From positions 1-64,000 of the forward strand of contig NZ_JAKSXV010000020.1 in the NCBI RefSeq assembly GCF_022829345.1: a DNA stretch of 64,000 nucleotides, in the 5' to 3' direction. Of the stretch, positions 36,606 to 45,375 are shown one piece after another; position 1 is the first letter of the stretch; every line of letters starts with the position of its first letter. This stretch comes from Methylobacterium sp. J-090 (lineage in GTDB: Bacteria; Pseudomonadota; Alphaproteobacteria; Rhizobiales; Beijerinckiaceae). The notes under the pieces are model-generated. The model did not search any database and had not been told where the DNA came from. It saw only the letters and a list, made by a program, of their open reading frames with translations. The position numbers and the translations under genes are program-made.

Positions 36606-37666
36606 CCGCGAAAACCTTCGGGCAGGCCCTGGCCCGGCCGCACAACGGTTTCTCGGCCCTGCGCCTCGTGCTCGCCACCGCCGTGGTGATCTCCCACGCC
36701 TTCAGCGTCACCAGCGGGCAGCCCTTGGACGAGCCCCTGGCCCGGGCGACGGGATTTTCGCTGGGGGCGCATGCGGTGAACGGCTTCTTCGCCGTCTCGG
36801 GCTTCCTCGTCGCCATGAGCCTGGAGCGGCGCGGAGCGCGCGACTACGTGCTGGCCCGCGCCTTACGCATCCTGCCGGGCGTGATCGCCGCGACCCTCAT
36901 CGTCGCCCTGGTCCTCGGCCCCGCCCTCACCCGCCTGCCCTTGGCCGAGTACCTTCAGGCGCCCGGCCCGTGGCTTTTCATCCGCGACACCCTGACGACG
37001 TTCAAGAGCAACGCGAGCCTGCCGGGGGTGTTTTCGGACAACCCCTACCGCTCGCCGCTGGGCACGGTCTGGACCCTGAAGTACGAGGTGCTGTGCTACC
37101 TCGGGCTGCTCGTCGCCGGACTCCTCGGCCTCCTGCGGCGCGGACCGGCGCTGGCCCTCGTGGCGGCCCTCGCCGTGGGGCTGGTGGCGGCGGAATTCCT
37201 CCATCCCGACCTGTCCGAGGGCGCGGAGACGCGCTTTCGCCTGCCCCTGCTGTTCGCGTCCGGCTCGGCTCTCTATCTCTGGCGCGACCGCCTCCGGCAT
37301 CGGGCCTGGCCCCTTCTCGCCCTCGCCCTGGCCGCCGCCCTGCTCCACGGCACGCCCCTCTACCGGGCCGCCCTGTTCCTCGCCGAGGCCTACGGCGCCC
37401 TCTGGCTGGCCCTGTGCCCGGCCCTGGCCCGCCCGGCCTTCGAGCCGCGCGCCGACCTCTCCTACGGGATCTACCTCTACGGCTGGCCGATCCAGCAGAG
37501 CCTGCACGCCCTGATGCCGGCGGCCGCGCCCTGGCTGCTGCTGCCCCCTGCCCTGGCGCTCACCGGGCTCGTGGCGGCCGCGTCATGGGTCGCCGTCGAG
37601 AAGCCCGCCCTGCGGCTCAAGGCGCGGGCCCTGAGGGCGCGAGGGCCCCAGGCCGCTGCGTCATGA
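36602..37666 (+). CDS. Membrane acyltransferase (acyltransferase 3 family)
   Basis: The 354-aa integral membrane protein has about ten hydrophobic segments. It begins FGQALARPHNGFSALRLVLATAVVISHAFS, with the His of ISH that is conserved in acyltransferase 3 proteins such as OatA and NodX. These add acetyl or other acyl groups to sugars. GTG start 36602 overlaps the glycosyltransferase stop; the stop overlaps the next ATG (37663-37666). Glycan decoration is inferred from context. Confidence 0.85.
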   Translation: MTAKTFGQALARPHNGFSALRLVLATAVVISHAFSVTSGQPLDEPLARATGFSLGAHAVNGFFAVSGFLVAMSLERRGARDYVLARALRILPGVIAATLIVALVLGPALTRLPLAEYLQAPGPWLFIRDTLTTFKSNASLPGVFSDNPYRSPLGTVWTLKYEVLCYLGLLVAGLLGLLRRGPALALVAALAVGLVAAEFLHPDLSEGAETRFRLPLLFASGSALYLWRDRLRHRAWPLLALALAAALLHGTPLYRAALFLAEAYGALWLALCPALARPAFEPRADLSYGIYLYGWPIQQSLHALMPAAAPWLLLPPALALTGLVAAASWVAVEKPALRLKARALRARGPQAAAS

Positions 37667-37974
37667 GCCTCCTGCCCCCGCAGGCGGCCCTGACCCGCGC
37701 GGTCGCCGGCGTGATCGCCCACGGCTTCACGGTGGTGGCCCGCAACACCCGGGGCGACAGTTTCTACCTGAAGCCGGAAGGCTGCGCCTTCGCGCTCCGG
37801 ATCTCCAACCACGCCCGCACCCCGAAGCAGCGCAAAAACCACCCCGACGCCATCGCGAGCCTCGTCATCCGCACTCCGCAGACGGAGCGCAGCGTCGATG
37901 CCCTCGTCGAGCAGGCCCTGCTGAATTTCGCGGGTGCGCGCCGGACCCGGGAGGCGGTTCCACCCACCGACTGA
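37663..37974 (+). CDS. Small conserved protein of unknown function
   Basis: It encodes 103 aa, basic and soluble, with no signal or membrane segment. The central part GDSFYLKPEGCAFALRISNHARTPKQRKNHPD looks conserved-type, and I believe similar short proteins exist in other Hyphomicrobiales, but the function is unknown. It is translationally coupled (ATGA) to the acyltransferase gene. The basic Arg/Lys/His patch could bind nucleic acid. Confidence 0.65.
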   Translation: MSLLPPQAALTRAVAGVIAHGFTVVARNTRGDSFYLKPEGCAFALRISNHARTPKQRKNHPDAIASLVIRTPQTERSVDALVEQALLNFAGARRTREAVPPTD

Positions 37975-38000
37975 GGGGAGCAGATGCCTCCGCGTATCGA

Positions 38001-38046
38001 CAATAAAAAGACAATGAGCCCAGTATAGGTTTTTATTGATATTGTC
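38001..38046. repeat. AT-rich nested inverted repeats before the toxin-like gene
   Basis: CAATAAAAA (38001-38009) pairs with TTTTTATTG (38030-38038), and GACAAT (38010-38015) with ATTGTC (38041-38046). The patch is AT-rich in a GC-rich genome and lies 50-100 bases upstream of the 38099 start. It could be a promoter/operator region or the edge of an acquired segment. As a terminator for the upstream gene it would have a loop of about 20 bases, which is poor. Confidence 0.5.
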
Positions 38047-38098
38047 CTGATACCCTGATACACAACCGATGGTTGGATTCGCTTGCGGAGCCCCGTCG

Positions 38099-39130
38099 AT
38101 GTCGCTCTCCCCCGATCACCGCACCAAACTCCTTCGTCTTCGCTCCGCCGTTGCCGGCCTGTCCGTCACCCTCGGCTTCGTGCGTCTGCAGCGGGCGCTG
38201 TCCCGCAAGTACGATCCCGACCAGCCCCGCGAGCCGGCGGGAGGCCCCGGCGGGGGACGCTGGGCCTCGAACGGCGGCGGCCAGGGCACATCTGGGCAAA
38301 ACCCATCGGGGGCGGAGGAGACCGTGACCGAGGACGGATCGCGGGTCCTGTCCCTGCGCATCCGCAGCCAGCCCCATCAGGACTGGGACGAGCAGCACAC
38401 CGTCATCGCTCCGGACGGTACGCAGACCGTCTTCGAAATGGCGGGTCGGACCCAGACGATCCGCGACGGCGATACCGGGGCGATCCTATCACGGAGTACC
38501 CTGATCAAGGGCCGGGCAGAGCCGGACGCCTTCCCGCAGGATGCCCGATCTCCGCGGCCGAAACCGTCAAGGTTCGCGGCAACGGTGAATGCAGGGCTGA
38601 CCCTCCTGGGAGCCCTGGCCCAACGAATCGTAAGCGGTCCAGCGATCTTCGTTGCACCCGCCAGTGAGTACAAGCGCGGTGATGCGCTGTCGCCTGAAGC
38701 AATCTGGGTTGGGGAAGTTGATCAGGACGATCTGAAGGCCGCCTGCCCTCGCCACGGAGAAGTGCAGTCCATGCTGGACAGGAACATGGCAAGCGTTAAG
38801 GCGTCCGGACTATACTCGACGCCACAATCTATTGGAATGCGCGTTCATTATTTGATGGCCCAAGATGTCAATTCTCAAAATGATCCAAACTTCGTTGCTG
38901 AAACTTCATACGATAGAAATTCAGGGACGGCAGAACGCTATGGAAGAAAAAACATCGTAAGAATCGATATACTTGAAAAAACAAAAGATTCAACAGTCTG
39001 CATATATGACCCCAAAACGGGAAATGAAGGGTTTAGATCACGAACTGCCGTTGATTACGCAACAACCGTACAGAGACATTTCCCGAATTACACGCGCTTT
39101 ATTGTTATTGAAGTTAGGCCAACACAATGA
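38099..39130 (+). CDS. Modular protein with possible PD-(D/E)XK nuclease toxin C-terminus
   Basis: The 343-aa protein has an N-terminal region containing KYDPDQPREPAGGPGGGRWAS (residues about 37-57), a Gly/Pro-rich motif that I associate with modular and phage-derived proteins of Hyphomicrobiales, then a variable middle. Its last 110 residues are encoded by DNA of only about 40% GC. That domain contains D290 (RIDILE) and CIYDPKTG (D304, K306), a spacing like a PD-(D/E)XK nuclease core, and ends FIVIEVRPTQ. No signal peptide is seen. It overlaps the next gene by ATGA. The picture fits a polymorphic toxin with a swapped C-terminal domain, but this is inference. Confidence 0.6.
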   Translation: MSLSPDHRTKLLRLRSAVAGLSVTLGFVRLQRALSRKYDPDQPREPAGGPGGGRWASNGGGQGTSGQNPSGAEETVTEDGSRVLSLRIRSQPHQDWDEQHTVIAPDGTQTVFEMAGRTQTIRDGDTGAILSRSTLIKGRAEPDAFPQDARSPRPKPSRFAATVNAGLTLLGALAQRIVSGPAIFVAPASEYKRGDALSPEAIWVGEVDQDDLKAACPRHGEVQSMLDRNMASVKASGLYSTPQSIGMRVHYLMAQDVNSQNDPNFVAETSYDRNSGTAERYGRKNIVRIDILEKTKDSTVCIYDPKTGNEGFRSRTAVDYATTVQRHFPNYTRFIVIEVRPTQ

Positions 39131-39822
39131 CGACAGCGCGCCAAGCCAGAACAATCTTCCGTCCGCTAGCTAGCCGCCATGCCGACTTCGCCTATACCGG
39201 TGGGCGTGAACTCTGGCTGACGCCCATTCGCCACACGGTTTCCAGCGTCTTCCTTGATCGTACCTCCAATTCCGATGCGTTCCGAGTCAGGTGGGCGATC
39301 CTCGCATCGTTCATCCCGACGCCAAACCGATTCGAGTCGATTGGAAACTGCGCAGGTGACCTCTACCCGTTCGACCAGACTCGGTTCGCATACTGGCATT
39401 GGTCCGATTCCGCCACGGTCGAAAGGGCGATCTCCGTGATCGAGACCAATGCCCTGCCGCACCTGCGGTCGCTGAGTGGCCTGGAACGATGGGCGGCCTA
39501 TTACCGTGAGACGTTCCCGATCGCCCTCGCTGGCTTCCCGGATGAGCGGCTCCTCCTCGACATCGCCCTGGGCAATCTGCAGGCGGCGCGCTCGCAGCTG
39601 ACCGAACTCCTCCCGCATTTCAGAGAGAACAAGCATCCGGATCAGCCGATCTACCAATACATGCGGAGCCTGATCCTGCCCGTCGCCGAGCCGCTCCTCG
39701 CCGACGACCGGCCGGCCCTGGCAGCGATCCTCCACGGCTGGGAATCCGAAAACATCCGCGGCGCGAAGCTCGAGCCTTACTGGGAGCCGACGCCGTTCCC
39801 CCTGGAGCGGGCGCCGGTCTGA
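39127..39822 (+). CDS. Unknown protein, candidate immunity partner of the toxin-like gene
   Basis: The 231-aa soluble protein overlaps the upstream toxin-like gene by four bases (ATGA), the arrangement of toxin-immunity pairs. It is rich in aromatic and acidic residues (YPFDQTRFAYWHWSDS, EPYWEPTPFPLE) and predicted largely helical in its second half (ERWAAYYRETFPIALAGF, LLDIALGNLQAARSQLTELLPHF). No family is recognised. GC content rises back to the genome norm within this gene. A role as an immunity protein is inferred from position only. Confidence 0.55.
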   Translation: MTTARQARTIFRPLASRHADFAYTGGRELWLTPIRHTVSSVFLDRTSNSDAFRVRWAILASFIPTPNRFESIGNCAGDLYPFDQTRFAYWHWSDSATVERAISVIETNALPHLRSLSGLERWAAYYRETFPIALAGFPDERLLLDIALGNLQAARSQLTELLPHFRENKHPDQPIYQYMRSLILPVAEPLLADDRPALAAILHGWESENIRGAKLEPYWEPTPFPLERAPV

Positions 39823-39828
39823 GCGCCG

Positions 39829-40083
39829 TCAGCCCTCGGCCGGAGCGTCATCGCGAAAATACGGCTCGACGGGGCCCTTCAGCTTCACCGTCATCGGGTT
39901 GCCGGCCCGGTCGAGGGTCTTGCCGGCGGAGAGGCGGACCCAGCCCTCGCTGACGCAATATTCCTCGACGTTGGTCTTCTCGACGCCCTTGAAGCGGATG
40001 CCGATGCCGCGCTCGAGGATCTTCTCGTCGTAGAACGGGCTGTTGGGGTTCACGGCGAGGCGGTCGGGGGGCGTGTCGGACAT
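39829..40083 (-). CDS. DUF3297-family protein
   Basis: The 84-aa protein matches the DUF3297 consensus almost throughout (PDRLAVNPNSPFYDE, GIGIRFKGVEKTNVEEYCVSEGWVRL, NPMTVKLKGPVEPYF). It is a small conserved cytosolic protein of alpha- and gammaproteobacteria with no known function. It converges on the immunity-candidate gene with six bases between stops. It marks the return to core sequence. Confidence 0.85.
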   Translation of the reverse strand: MSDTPPDRLAVNPNSPFYDEKILERGIGIRFKGVEKTNVEEYCVSEGWVRLSAGKTLDRAGNPMTVKLKGPVEPYFRDDAPAEG

Positions 40084-40131
40084 CGTCGGTCGGCCTTGTC
40101 GATCGGTTTCGAGCCAGAGCCGGTAAGGGAT

Positions 40132-40779
40132 TCAGGCGCCGCCCGCAACGTTCAGCGTCCCGTTGAGGGTTCTGACCGCCGCGATCAGGTCGTCCGTGCG
40201 TCCGCTCTGGAGCAGCGGCACGAGGCCGGCCACCGCCGCGGGCGGCAGGTCCCACCATGCGGTCTCGAGGAGGGCCGCGACGGTGTCGGGATCGAAGCGG
40301 TGGCGCACCACACGGGCGGGGTTGCCGGCGACCACGGCGTAGGGCGGCACGTCCCGGCTCACCACGGCGTGGGCCGCCACCACGGCACCATGCCCGATGG
40401 TGACGCCCGACAGGACGAGGCAGCCCGAGCCGAGCCAGACATCGGAGCCGATGGTCACGTCACCGCGCGAGGCGTGGTACTCCGCCGGCGCGTCGAGGCC
40501 CGGCCACAGGCCCGCCATGGCGGCGAACGGGTAGGTCGAGACCCAGTCGAGGCGGTGCCCGCCGCCCAGCAGGATCTCGACCTTGTCGGCGATGGAACAA
40601 AACCGGCCGATCGTCAGCCGCCGGCCGGATTCGGGAAATCGCACCTTCGGGCGTCCGTAGGAGTACGCGCCGATGGAGAACCCGTGGCGTTTCGCCAATC
40701 CGGCGAGGTGAATCCGGGTCTCGTTGTGCGGGTTGCGCCCACTCCGCAGGCGGTGCAACAGGGTCTTCAATCGACGCAC
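40132..40779 (-). CDS. CatB-type hexapeptide-repeat O-acetyltransferase
   Basis: The 215-aa acetyltransferase has a left-handed beta-helix of hexapeptide repeats: RLTIGRFCSIADKVEILLGGGHRLDWVSTYPF, GDVTIGSDVWLGSGCLVLSGVTIGHGAVVAAHAVV and VPPYAVVAGNPARVVRHRF. The W-V-S-T-YPF and PYAVVAGNPA signatures match the CatB (xenobiotic/chloramphenicol and polysaccharide acetyltransferase) family. Substrate could be a cell-surface sugar. GTG 40779 is the likely start; none of the upstream codons is better. It is divergent from maeB. Confidence 0.82.
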   Translation of the reverse strand: MRRLKTLLHRLRSGRNPHNETRIHLAGLAKRHGFSIGAYSYGRPKVRFPESGRRLTIGRFCSIADKVEILLGGGHRLDWVSTYPFAAMAGLWPGLDAPAEYHASRGDVTIGSDVWLGSGCLVLSGVTIGHGAVVAAHAVVSRDVPPYAVVAGNPARVVRHRFDPDTVAALLETAWWDLPPAAVAGLVPLLQSGRTDDLIAAVRTLNGTLNVAGGA

Positions 40780-40842
40780 CCCGGACCCGACCGGAACGGT
40801 GCTCCAAAGCGCGCGCGGCGCAACATCCAGGGAGTGAGGCCC

Positions 40843-43176
40843 ATGGGCGACAACATGTCCGACGATCTCAAGTCCGGGGCGCTCGTCTACCACCGCCTGC
40901 CGCGTCCCGGAAAGCTCGAGATCCAGGCCACCAAGCCGCTGGGCAACCAGCGCGACCTGGCGCTGGCCTATTCCCCCGGCGTCGCCGCCGCCTGCGAGGC
41001 CATCGCGGCCGATCCGCAGGAGGCCGCCACCCTCACCATCCGCCAGAACCTGGTCGCCGTCCTCACCAACGGCACGGCGGTGCTGGGCTTGGGGAATATC
41101 GGCCCCCTGGCGTCGAAGCCCGTGATGGAGGGCAAGGCGGTCCTGTTCAAGAAGTTCGCCGGCATCGACGTGTTCGACATCGAGGTCGCTCAGAACGACG
41201 TCTCCAAGCTCGTCGACGTCGTCTGCGCCCTGGAGCCGACCTTCGGCGGCATCAACCTCGAGGACATCAAGGCGCCCGAGTGCTTCGAAGTCGAGGAGCA
41301 GTGCCGGGCCCGAATGAACATCCCGGTCTTCCACGACGATCAGCACGGCACCGCCATCATCGTGGCGGCGGCCGTCCTCAACGCGCTGGAACTCGCCGGC
41401 AAGCAGCTCGGCGACGTCCGCATCGTCACCTCGGGCGCGGGCGCCGCTGCGCTCGCCTGCCTCAACCTCCTCGTCTCCCTCGGGGCGAAGGTGGAGAACA
41501 TCACCGTCACCGACATCAAGGGCGTGGTCTACAAGGGCCGTGCCGAGCTGATGGACCGCTGGAAGGACATCTACGCGCAGGAGACCGAGGCCCGGACCCT
41601 GGCCGAGGTGATCCCGGGCGCGGACGTGTTCATCGGCCTCTCGGCCGGCGGCGTCCTCAAGCCCGAATACCTCGAGACGATGGCGCCGAACCCGCTGATC
41701 ATGGCGCTCGCCAATCCCTACCCGGAGATCATGCCCGATCTCGCACAGGAGAAGCGCCCCGACGCGATGATCTGCACCGGGCGCTCGGACTTCCCCAACC
41801 AGGTCAACAACGTCCTGTGCTTCCCCTACATCTTCCGGGGCGCGCTCGATGTCGGCGCCACCTCGATCAACGAGGAGATGAAGCAGGCCGCCGTAAAGGC
41901 CATCGCGGCGCTCGCCCGCGAGACGCCGTCCGACGTGGTCGCCCGCGCCTATGGCGGCGAGGCCCGTCCGTTCGGCCCGCGCTCCCTGATCCCGAGCCCG
42001 TTCGACCCGCGCCTGATCCTGCGCATCGCCCCGGCGGTCGCTCAGGCGGCCATGGATTCGGGCGTCGCCGGCCGGCCCGTGGAGAACCTCCAGGCCTACA
42101 CCGACAGCCTCGACCGCTTCGTGCACCGCTCGGGCTTCATCATGAAGCCGATCTTCTCCAAGGCCAAGGAGAACCCCAAGCGGGTCATCTACGCCGAGGG
42201 CGAGGACGAGCGCGTCCTGCGCGCCGCACAGGCCATCATCGAGGACGGGGTGGCGCGGCCCATCCTGGTCGGACGCCCGCGCGTCATCGAGACCCGGATC
42301 AAGCGCTTCGGCCTCACCCTGCGCCAGGGCGAGCATTTCGACCTCATCGATCCCGAGGACGATCCGCGCTACCGCGACTACGTCGCCACCTACCTCGAGG
42401 TCGCCGGCCGGCGCGGCATCACCCCCGACGCCGCCCGCACCCTGGTGCGCACCAACACCACCGTGATCGGCGCGATCGCCGTGCGCCGGGGCGAGGCGGA
42501 CGCCCTGATCTGCGGCCTGGAGGGCCGGTTCGAGACGCGTCTGCGGGTGATCCGCGACGTGATCGGCATGGCACCGGGCGTTCTCGATTTTGCCGCCATG
42601 AGCCTGATCGTGACGAAGAAGGGCGCCTATTTCCTCGCCGACACCCATGTGCGCCAGGACCCGAGCGCCGAGGAGATCGCCGACGTGGCGGTGGCCTGCG
42701 CCGAGCACGTCCGCCGCTTCGGCCTCACCCCGAAGATCGCGCTCCTCAGCCATTCGGATTTCGGCCAGTCGGATTCGCGCTCGTCCCTGAAGATGCGCTC
42801 GGCCCTGGGCCTGATCCGGTCCCGGGATCCCAACCTGCAGGTGGATGGCGAGATGCAGGCCGACACCGCCCTCTCGGAACTCATCCGCGACCGGGTGATG
42901 CCGAGCTCCTACCTCAAGGGCGCGGCCAACGTGCTGATCCTGCCGAACCTGGATGCCGCCAACATCGCCTTCCAGTTCGCTAAGGTTCTGGCCGACGCCC
43001 TGCCGGTGGGGCCGCTCCTCATCGGTCCGGCCAAGCCCGCCCACATCCTGTCGCCCTCGGTGACGGCGCGCGGCATCGTCAACATCACCGCCGCCGCCGT
43101 GGTCGAAGCCCAGGCCGGTGACGTGAGCGCCACCACGGCCCTGGCCGAGCCGGGTGCCGGATCGACCGCCGAGTAA
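40843..43176 (+). CDS. maeB: NADP-type malic enzyme with C-terminal phosphotransacetylase-like domain
   Basis: The 777-aa fusion oxidatively decarboxylates malate to pyruvate. The N-terminal malic enzyme domain has [54 protein letters not shown] and the nucleotide-binding [15 protein letters not shown]. The C-terminal half resembles phosphate acetyltransferase ([35 protein letters not shown]), which in this MaeB type is thought to bind acetyl-CoA as a regulator. I chose ATG 40843 after GGAGTGAGGCCC; MSDDLK at 40855 is an alternative. It ends before a terminator. Confidence 0.93.
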   Translation: MGDNMSDDLKSGALVYHRLPRPGKLEIQATKPLGNQRDLALAYSPGVAAACEAIAADPQEAATLTIRQNLVAVLTNGTAVLGLGNIGPLASKPVMEGKAVLFKKFAGIDVFDIEVAQNDVSKLVDVVCALEPTFGGINLEDIKAPECFEVEEQCRARMNIPVFHDDQHGTAIIVAAAVLNALELAGKQLGDVRIVTSGAGAAALACLNLLVSLGAKVENITVTDIKGVVYKGRAELMDRWKDIYAQETEARTLAEVIPGADVFIGLSAGGVLKPEYLETMAPNPLIMALANPYPEIMPDLAQEKRPDAMICTGRSDFPNQVNNVLCFPYIFRGALDVGATSINEEMKQAAVKAIAALARETPSDVVARAYGGEARPFGPRSLIPSPFDPRLILRIAPAVAQAAMDSGVAGRPVENLQAYTDSLDRFVHRSGFIMKPIFSKAKENPKRVIYAEGEDERVLRAAQAIIEDGVARPILVGRPRVIETRIKRFGLTLRQGEHFDLIDPEDDPRYRDYVATYLEVAGRRGITPDAARTLVRTNTTVIGAIAVRRGEADALICGLEGRFETRLRVIRDVIGMAPGVLDFAAMSLIVTKKGAYFLADTHVRQDPSAEEIADVAVACAEHVRRFGLTPKIALLSHSDFGQSDSRSSLKMRSALGLIRSRDPNLQVDGEMQADTALSELIRDRVMPSSYLKGAANVLILPNLDAANIAFQFAKVLADALPVGPLLIGPAKPAHILSPSVTARGIVNITAAAVVEAQAGDVSATTALAEPGAGSTAE

Positions 43177-43199
43177 TCTCGGCGGGCGCGATCGATCCG

Positions 43200-43233
43200 A
43201 AAAAAAGGCCCCCGGAGCGATCCGGGGGCCTTT
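43200..43233. terminator. Bidirectional terminator between maeB and the membrane protein gene
   Basis: A perfect 13-bp stem (43204-43216 with 43221-43233), loop GCGA, flanked by seven A on the left. On the minus strand the stem is followed by T7, a strong terminator for the gene at 43280-44197. On the plus strand it is followed by TTTCTC and probably also ends maeB. Confidence 0.85.
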
Positions 43234-43279
43234 CTCGTTCGGGCGTGTCCGCCGGCCGTGGGCCGGCGGGAAGGTCCGG

Positions 43280-44197
43280 TCAGTCGCGGCGGGTGCCGTA
43301 AGCGAGCGCCGCGTCGACGGTACCGAAGCGGCCGCCGAGGAAGGCGGCGAGCGCGCCGAGGACCAGGGCGAGGGCGCCATAGAGCGCGCCCTGGGTTGCG
43401 GCGCTGCGGGTCGCCTCGGCGGCGGCGGCGGCCTTCTGCTTCGCCTCGGCCGCGGCCTGCTCGTACTGCTTGCGGTAATCCTGGACCTGAGCCTTGGCCT
43501 CGTCGGGCGAGATGCCCTGCGCCTTCGCGAGGGCATCCGCGGCGCGGGCCTCGGCCTGGGCCTGCTGGGCGGCGTCACCCGACAGATAGGCGCGCACGGC
43601 CTGGGCCGCCGTATCGCGCAGGGCGGCCGGGTCCTGGCCGCCCGAGGTCTGGCGGACCTTGTTCTCGATGCCGTCGAGGGGATTCGTCAGCTTTGTGAGC
43701 GAGGGCGCGGCCGTCTGGGCTGCCGTCTGAGCGGCACCGCCGAGGGCCGAACCCGCGCCGCCGATGACGCTGGAGATACCACCGAACGCGCCGCCGATGA
43801 GGCTGCCGGCCGCGGAGGTGAGCAGGTAGACGATGACGAGGGTGGTCACGGCCCAGGAGACGAGGCCGTGATAGCCGCTGGTGCCGGCCGAGGGCTTGCC
43901 CGACAGGCGTCCGGCGAGAAACCCGCCGATGAGCGAGGCGACGATGCCCGAGACGACCCACCAGAGGCCCGCGCCCGTGGAGAGGCTGGCGGCGGTGGGG
44001 GTGTCGTTGCCCGTGGGGTTCAGGGTCGAGAGACCGATGCCGAGGCCGACCATGTTGAGGATCATCTGCGCCACCAGCGCGATGACGGCACCCGCGAAGA
44101 TGGCGCCCCAGGACACTTGGTTCAGCGGGAGCGTGCTGCGCGGCTCGATGATGGCGGCCGTCGATGCGACGGGCGTGCGTGTGGGTATGACGGCCAA
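43280..44197 (-). CDS. Membrane protein with Ala-rich periplasmic or cytoplasmic helix (PhnA-like)
   Basis: The 305-aa protein has several membrane segments: VSWGAIFAGAVIALVAQMILNMVGLGIGL, WWVVSGIVASLIGGFLAGRL, LVSWAVTTLVIVYLL and a last one at GALYGALALVLGALAAFLGGRF. Between them lies a roughly 110-residue Ala/Gln/Lys-rich helical stretch (DTAAQAVRAYLSG to AAAAAEATRSAA). Similar proteins in Methylobacterium are sometimes named PhnA-like, though nothing here shows phosphonate chemistry. The start is TTG at 44197 with AGGAG seven bases upstream. Function unknown; membrane stress or envelope organisation are possible. Confidence 0.7.
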   Translation of the reverse strand: MAVIPTRTPVASTAAIIEPRSTLPLNQVSWGAIFAGAVIALVAQMILNMVGLGIGLSTLNPTGNDTPTAASLSTGAGLWWVVSGIVASLIGGFLAGRLSGKPSAGTSGYHGLVSWAVTTLVIVYLLTSAAGSLIGGAFGGISSVIGGAGSALGGAAQTAAQTAAPSLTKLTNPLDGIENKVRQTSGGQDPAALRDTAAQAVRAYLSGDAAQQAQAEARAADALAKAQGISPDEAKAQVQDYRKQYEQAAAEAKQKAAAAAEATRSAATQGALYGALALVLGALAAFLGGRFGTVDAALAYGTRRD

Positions 44198-44208
44198 AGG
44201 GAACTCCT

Positions 44209-44244
44209 GGGGACTTGGATCGGGACTTGGATCGGGACTGGGCG
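44209..44244. repeat. Three 12-bp tandem repeats upstream of the membrane protein gene
   Basis: GGGGACTTGGAT, CGGGACTTGGAT and CGGGACTGGGCG occur in a row, just upstream of the TTG start region on the minus strand. The wider 44198-44470 gap has no ORF I would call. The array could affect expression of the membrane protein, but no binding site is known. Confidence 0.55.
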
Positions 44245-44470
44245 CCGGGACGACTCACGCCGGTCGCAGGGACGCGGCGCGGCGCGATGGCGGAGGGATG
44301 GAGGCGATGAACCGGATGGCGCACGATCGGGCACACCCTGCCCGTTTGCACGCCATCACACGACAGCGCCGGTCCCAACGTGCGGTTCCGGGAAATGTTC
44401 GCGGCCTTTCGCCGTTCCTGTCCGGGCCCGGCTTACGAGACGCTCCCGGCCAGCTGGAAATCCTCGGCCC

Positions 44471-44499
44471 AAAACGCAAAAACGGCCCCGAAGGACCGC
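44471..44499 (-). terminator. Terminator for the tRNA-Gly genes
   Basis: On the minus strand CGGTCC-TTCG-GGGCCG forms a 6-bp stem (44483-44488 with 44493-44498) capped by the stable TTCG tetraloop, followed by TTTTTGCGTTTT. It lies about 30 bases beyond the 3' end of the first tRNA gene (44527). Confidence 0.8.
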
Positions 44500-44526
44500 C
44501 ATGAAGCTTAGGCAATTTGGGAGAAT

Positions 44527-44601
44527 TGGAGCGGGCGAAGGGATTCGAACCCTCGACCCCAACCTTGGCAAGGTTGTGCTCTACCCCTGAGCTACACCCG
44601 C
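44527..44601 (-). tRNA. tRNA-Gly (anticodon GCC), copy A
   Basis: A 75-base minus-strand tRNA with 7-bp acceptor stem (GCGGGTG pairing with CGCCCGC), discriminator T, and encoded CCA. The anticodon arm AACCTTGCCAAGGTT has loop TTGCCAA and anticodon GCC. The T arm contains GGGTTCGAATCCC. It is identical to the copy at 44702-44776. Confidence 0.95.
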
Positions 44602-44701
44602 TCACACCACGATGCCGGCACGAAGCCAACGATCGGGACCGTCGTATTCACAATGCCGAGCGGCCTGGGTGAGCCATGGCATCGCGTCGTCTGGGATGAA
44701 T

Positions 44702-44776
44702 TGGAGCGGGCGAAGGGATTCGAACCCTCGACCCCAACCTTGGCAAGGTTGTGCTCTACCCCTGAGCTACACCCGC
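44702..44776 (-). tRNA. tRNA-Gly (anticodon GCC), copy B
   Basis: Same 75-base tRNA, identical over its full length to copy A, 100 bases upstream in transcription order. The identical stretch extends a few bases outside the gene (GAATTGG before, CTCACA after on the plus strand), as expected from a tandem duplication. Both copies probably share one transcript and the terminator at 44471-44499. Confidence 0.95.
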
Positions 44777-44826
44777 TCACAACCGCGCCGCTGGTGGAAA
44801 GACCCGCCGGCGGCCCCGGACGGCGT

Positions 44827-44856
44827 CTCTAAACACCATTCCGCGGAGCGTTGCAA
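44827..44856 (-). promoter_or_regulatory. Possible promoter of the tRNA-Gly pair
   Basis: On the minus strand TTGCAA (44851-44856) and TTAGAG (44827-44832) are 18 bases apart, about 50 bases upstream of the tRNA 5' end at 44776. The -35 is fair, the -10 is weak. It is the best candidate in the spacer. Confidence 0.35.
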
Positions 44857-44902
44857 GGGCCGGAGGACCGATTCCCGTAGCCGGCGCCTCTTGCGGGATT
44901 TG

Positions 44903-45373
44903 CTACCATTGCGCCGGCGGGGGCTCGCCGTCGCGAATCTCACGCAGGCGCGCGCGGGTGGCCCGCGTCGTCGCTTCGGGCAGGGCATCGAGGGGGAAGA
45001 ACCCGCACTCGGCGATCTCCCGATCGGGGATCTTCGGGGCCGGCACGGAAAAGGCGGGCGCCACATAGAGGGCGACGTGGTCGCGGCCTGCCGCCGCCCC
45101 GTTGTGGTAGAACCCGTGGAGCCGCAGGGCCCGAGCCGGATCGACGACGATCCCGGCCTCCTCCTCGAACTCGCGGATCATCGCCGCGACGGCGCTCTCC
45201 CCCACCTCGATCCCGCCGCCGGGCAGGTGCCAGCCGGCGATGTAGGTGTGCCGCACGAGGCAGACACGGCCCTGCCCGTCGATGGCCGCGCCGCGCACGC
45301 CGAGGGTCATGCCGCGCGTGGCAAGCGCGCCGAGGTGGAACAGCCGCCGCAGGAGCGGTCGGTCCAGAAGCAT
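44903..45373 (-). CDS. Nudix hydrolase
   Basis: The 156-aa protein has a complete Nudix box: GGGIEVGESAVAAMIREFEEEAGI (about residues 51-74), fitting GX5EX7REUXEEXGU with all metal-binding glutamates. Nudix enzymes cleave nucleoside diphosphates linked to another group. The substrate is not evident. It ends two bases from the start region of the FAH-type gene on the same strand; the overlap of transcription suggests a small operon. Confidence 0.85.
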   Translation of the reverse strand: MLLDRPLLRRLFHLGALATRGMTLGVRGAAIDGQGRVCLVRHTYIAGWHLPGGGIEVGESAVAAMIREFEEEAGIVVDPARALRLHGFYHNGAAAGRDHVALYVAPAFSVPAPKIPDREIAECGFFPLDALPEATTRATRARLREIRDGEPPPAQW

Positions 45374-45375
45374 CC

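Noticed and set aside
40132..43578. A very long minus-strand open frame opposite maeB and the genes next to it
   Set aside because: High GC makes stop codons rare in antisense frames. The strand with real motifs is plus for maeB (malic enzyme motifs) and minus only for the short acetyltransferase at 40132-40779.
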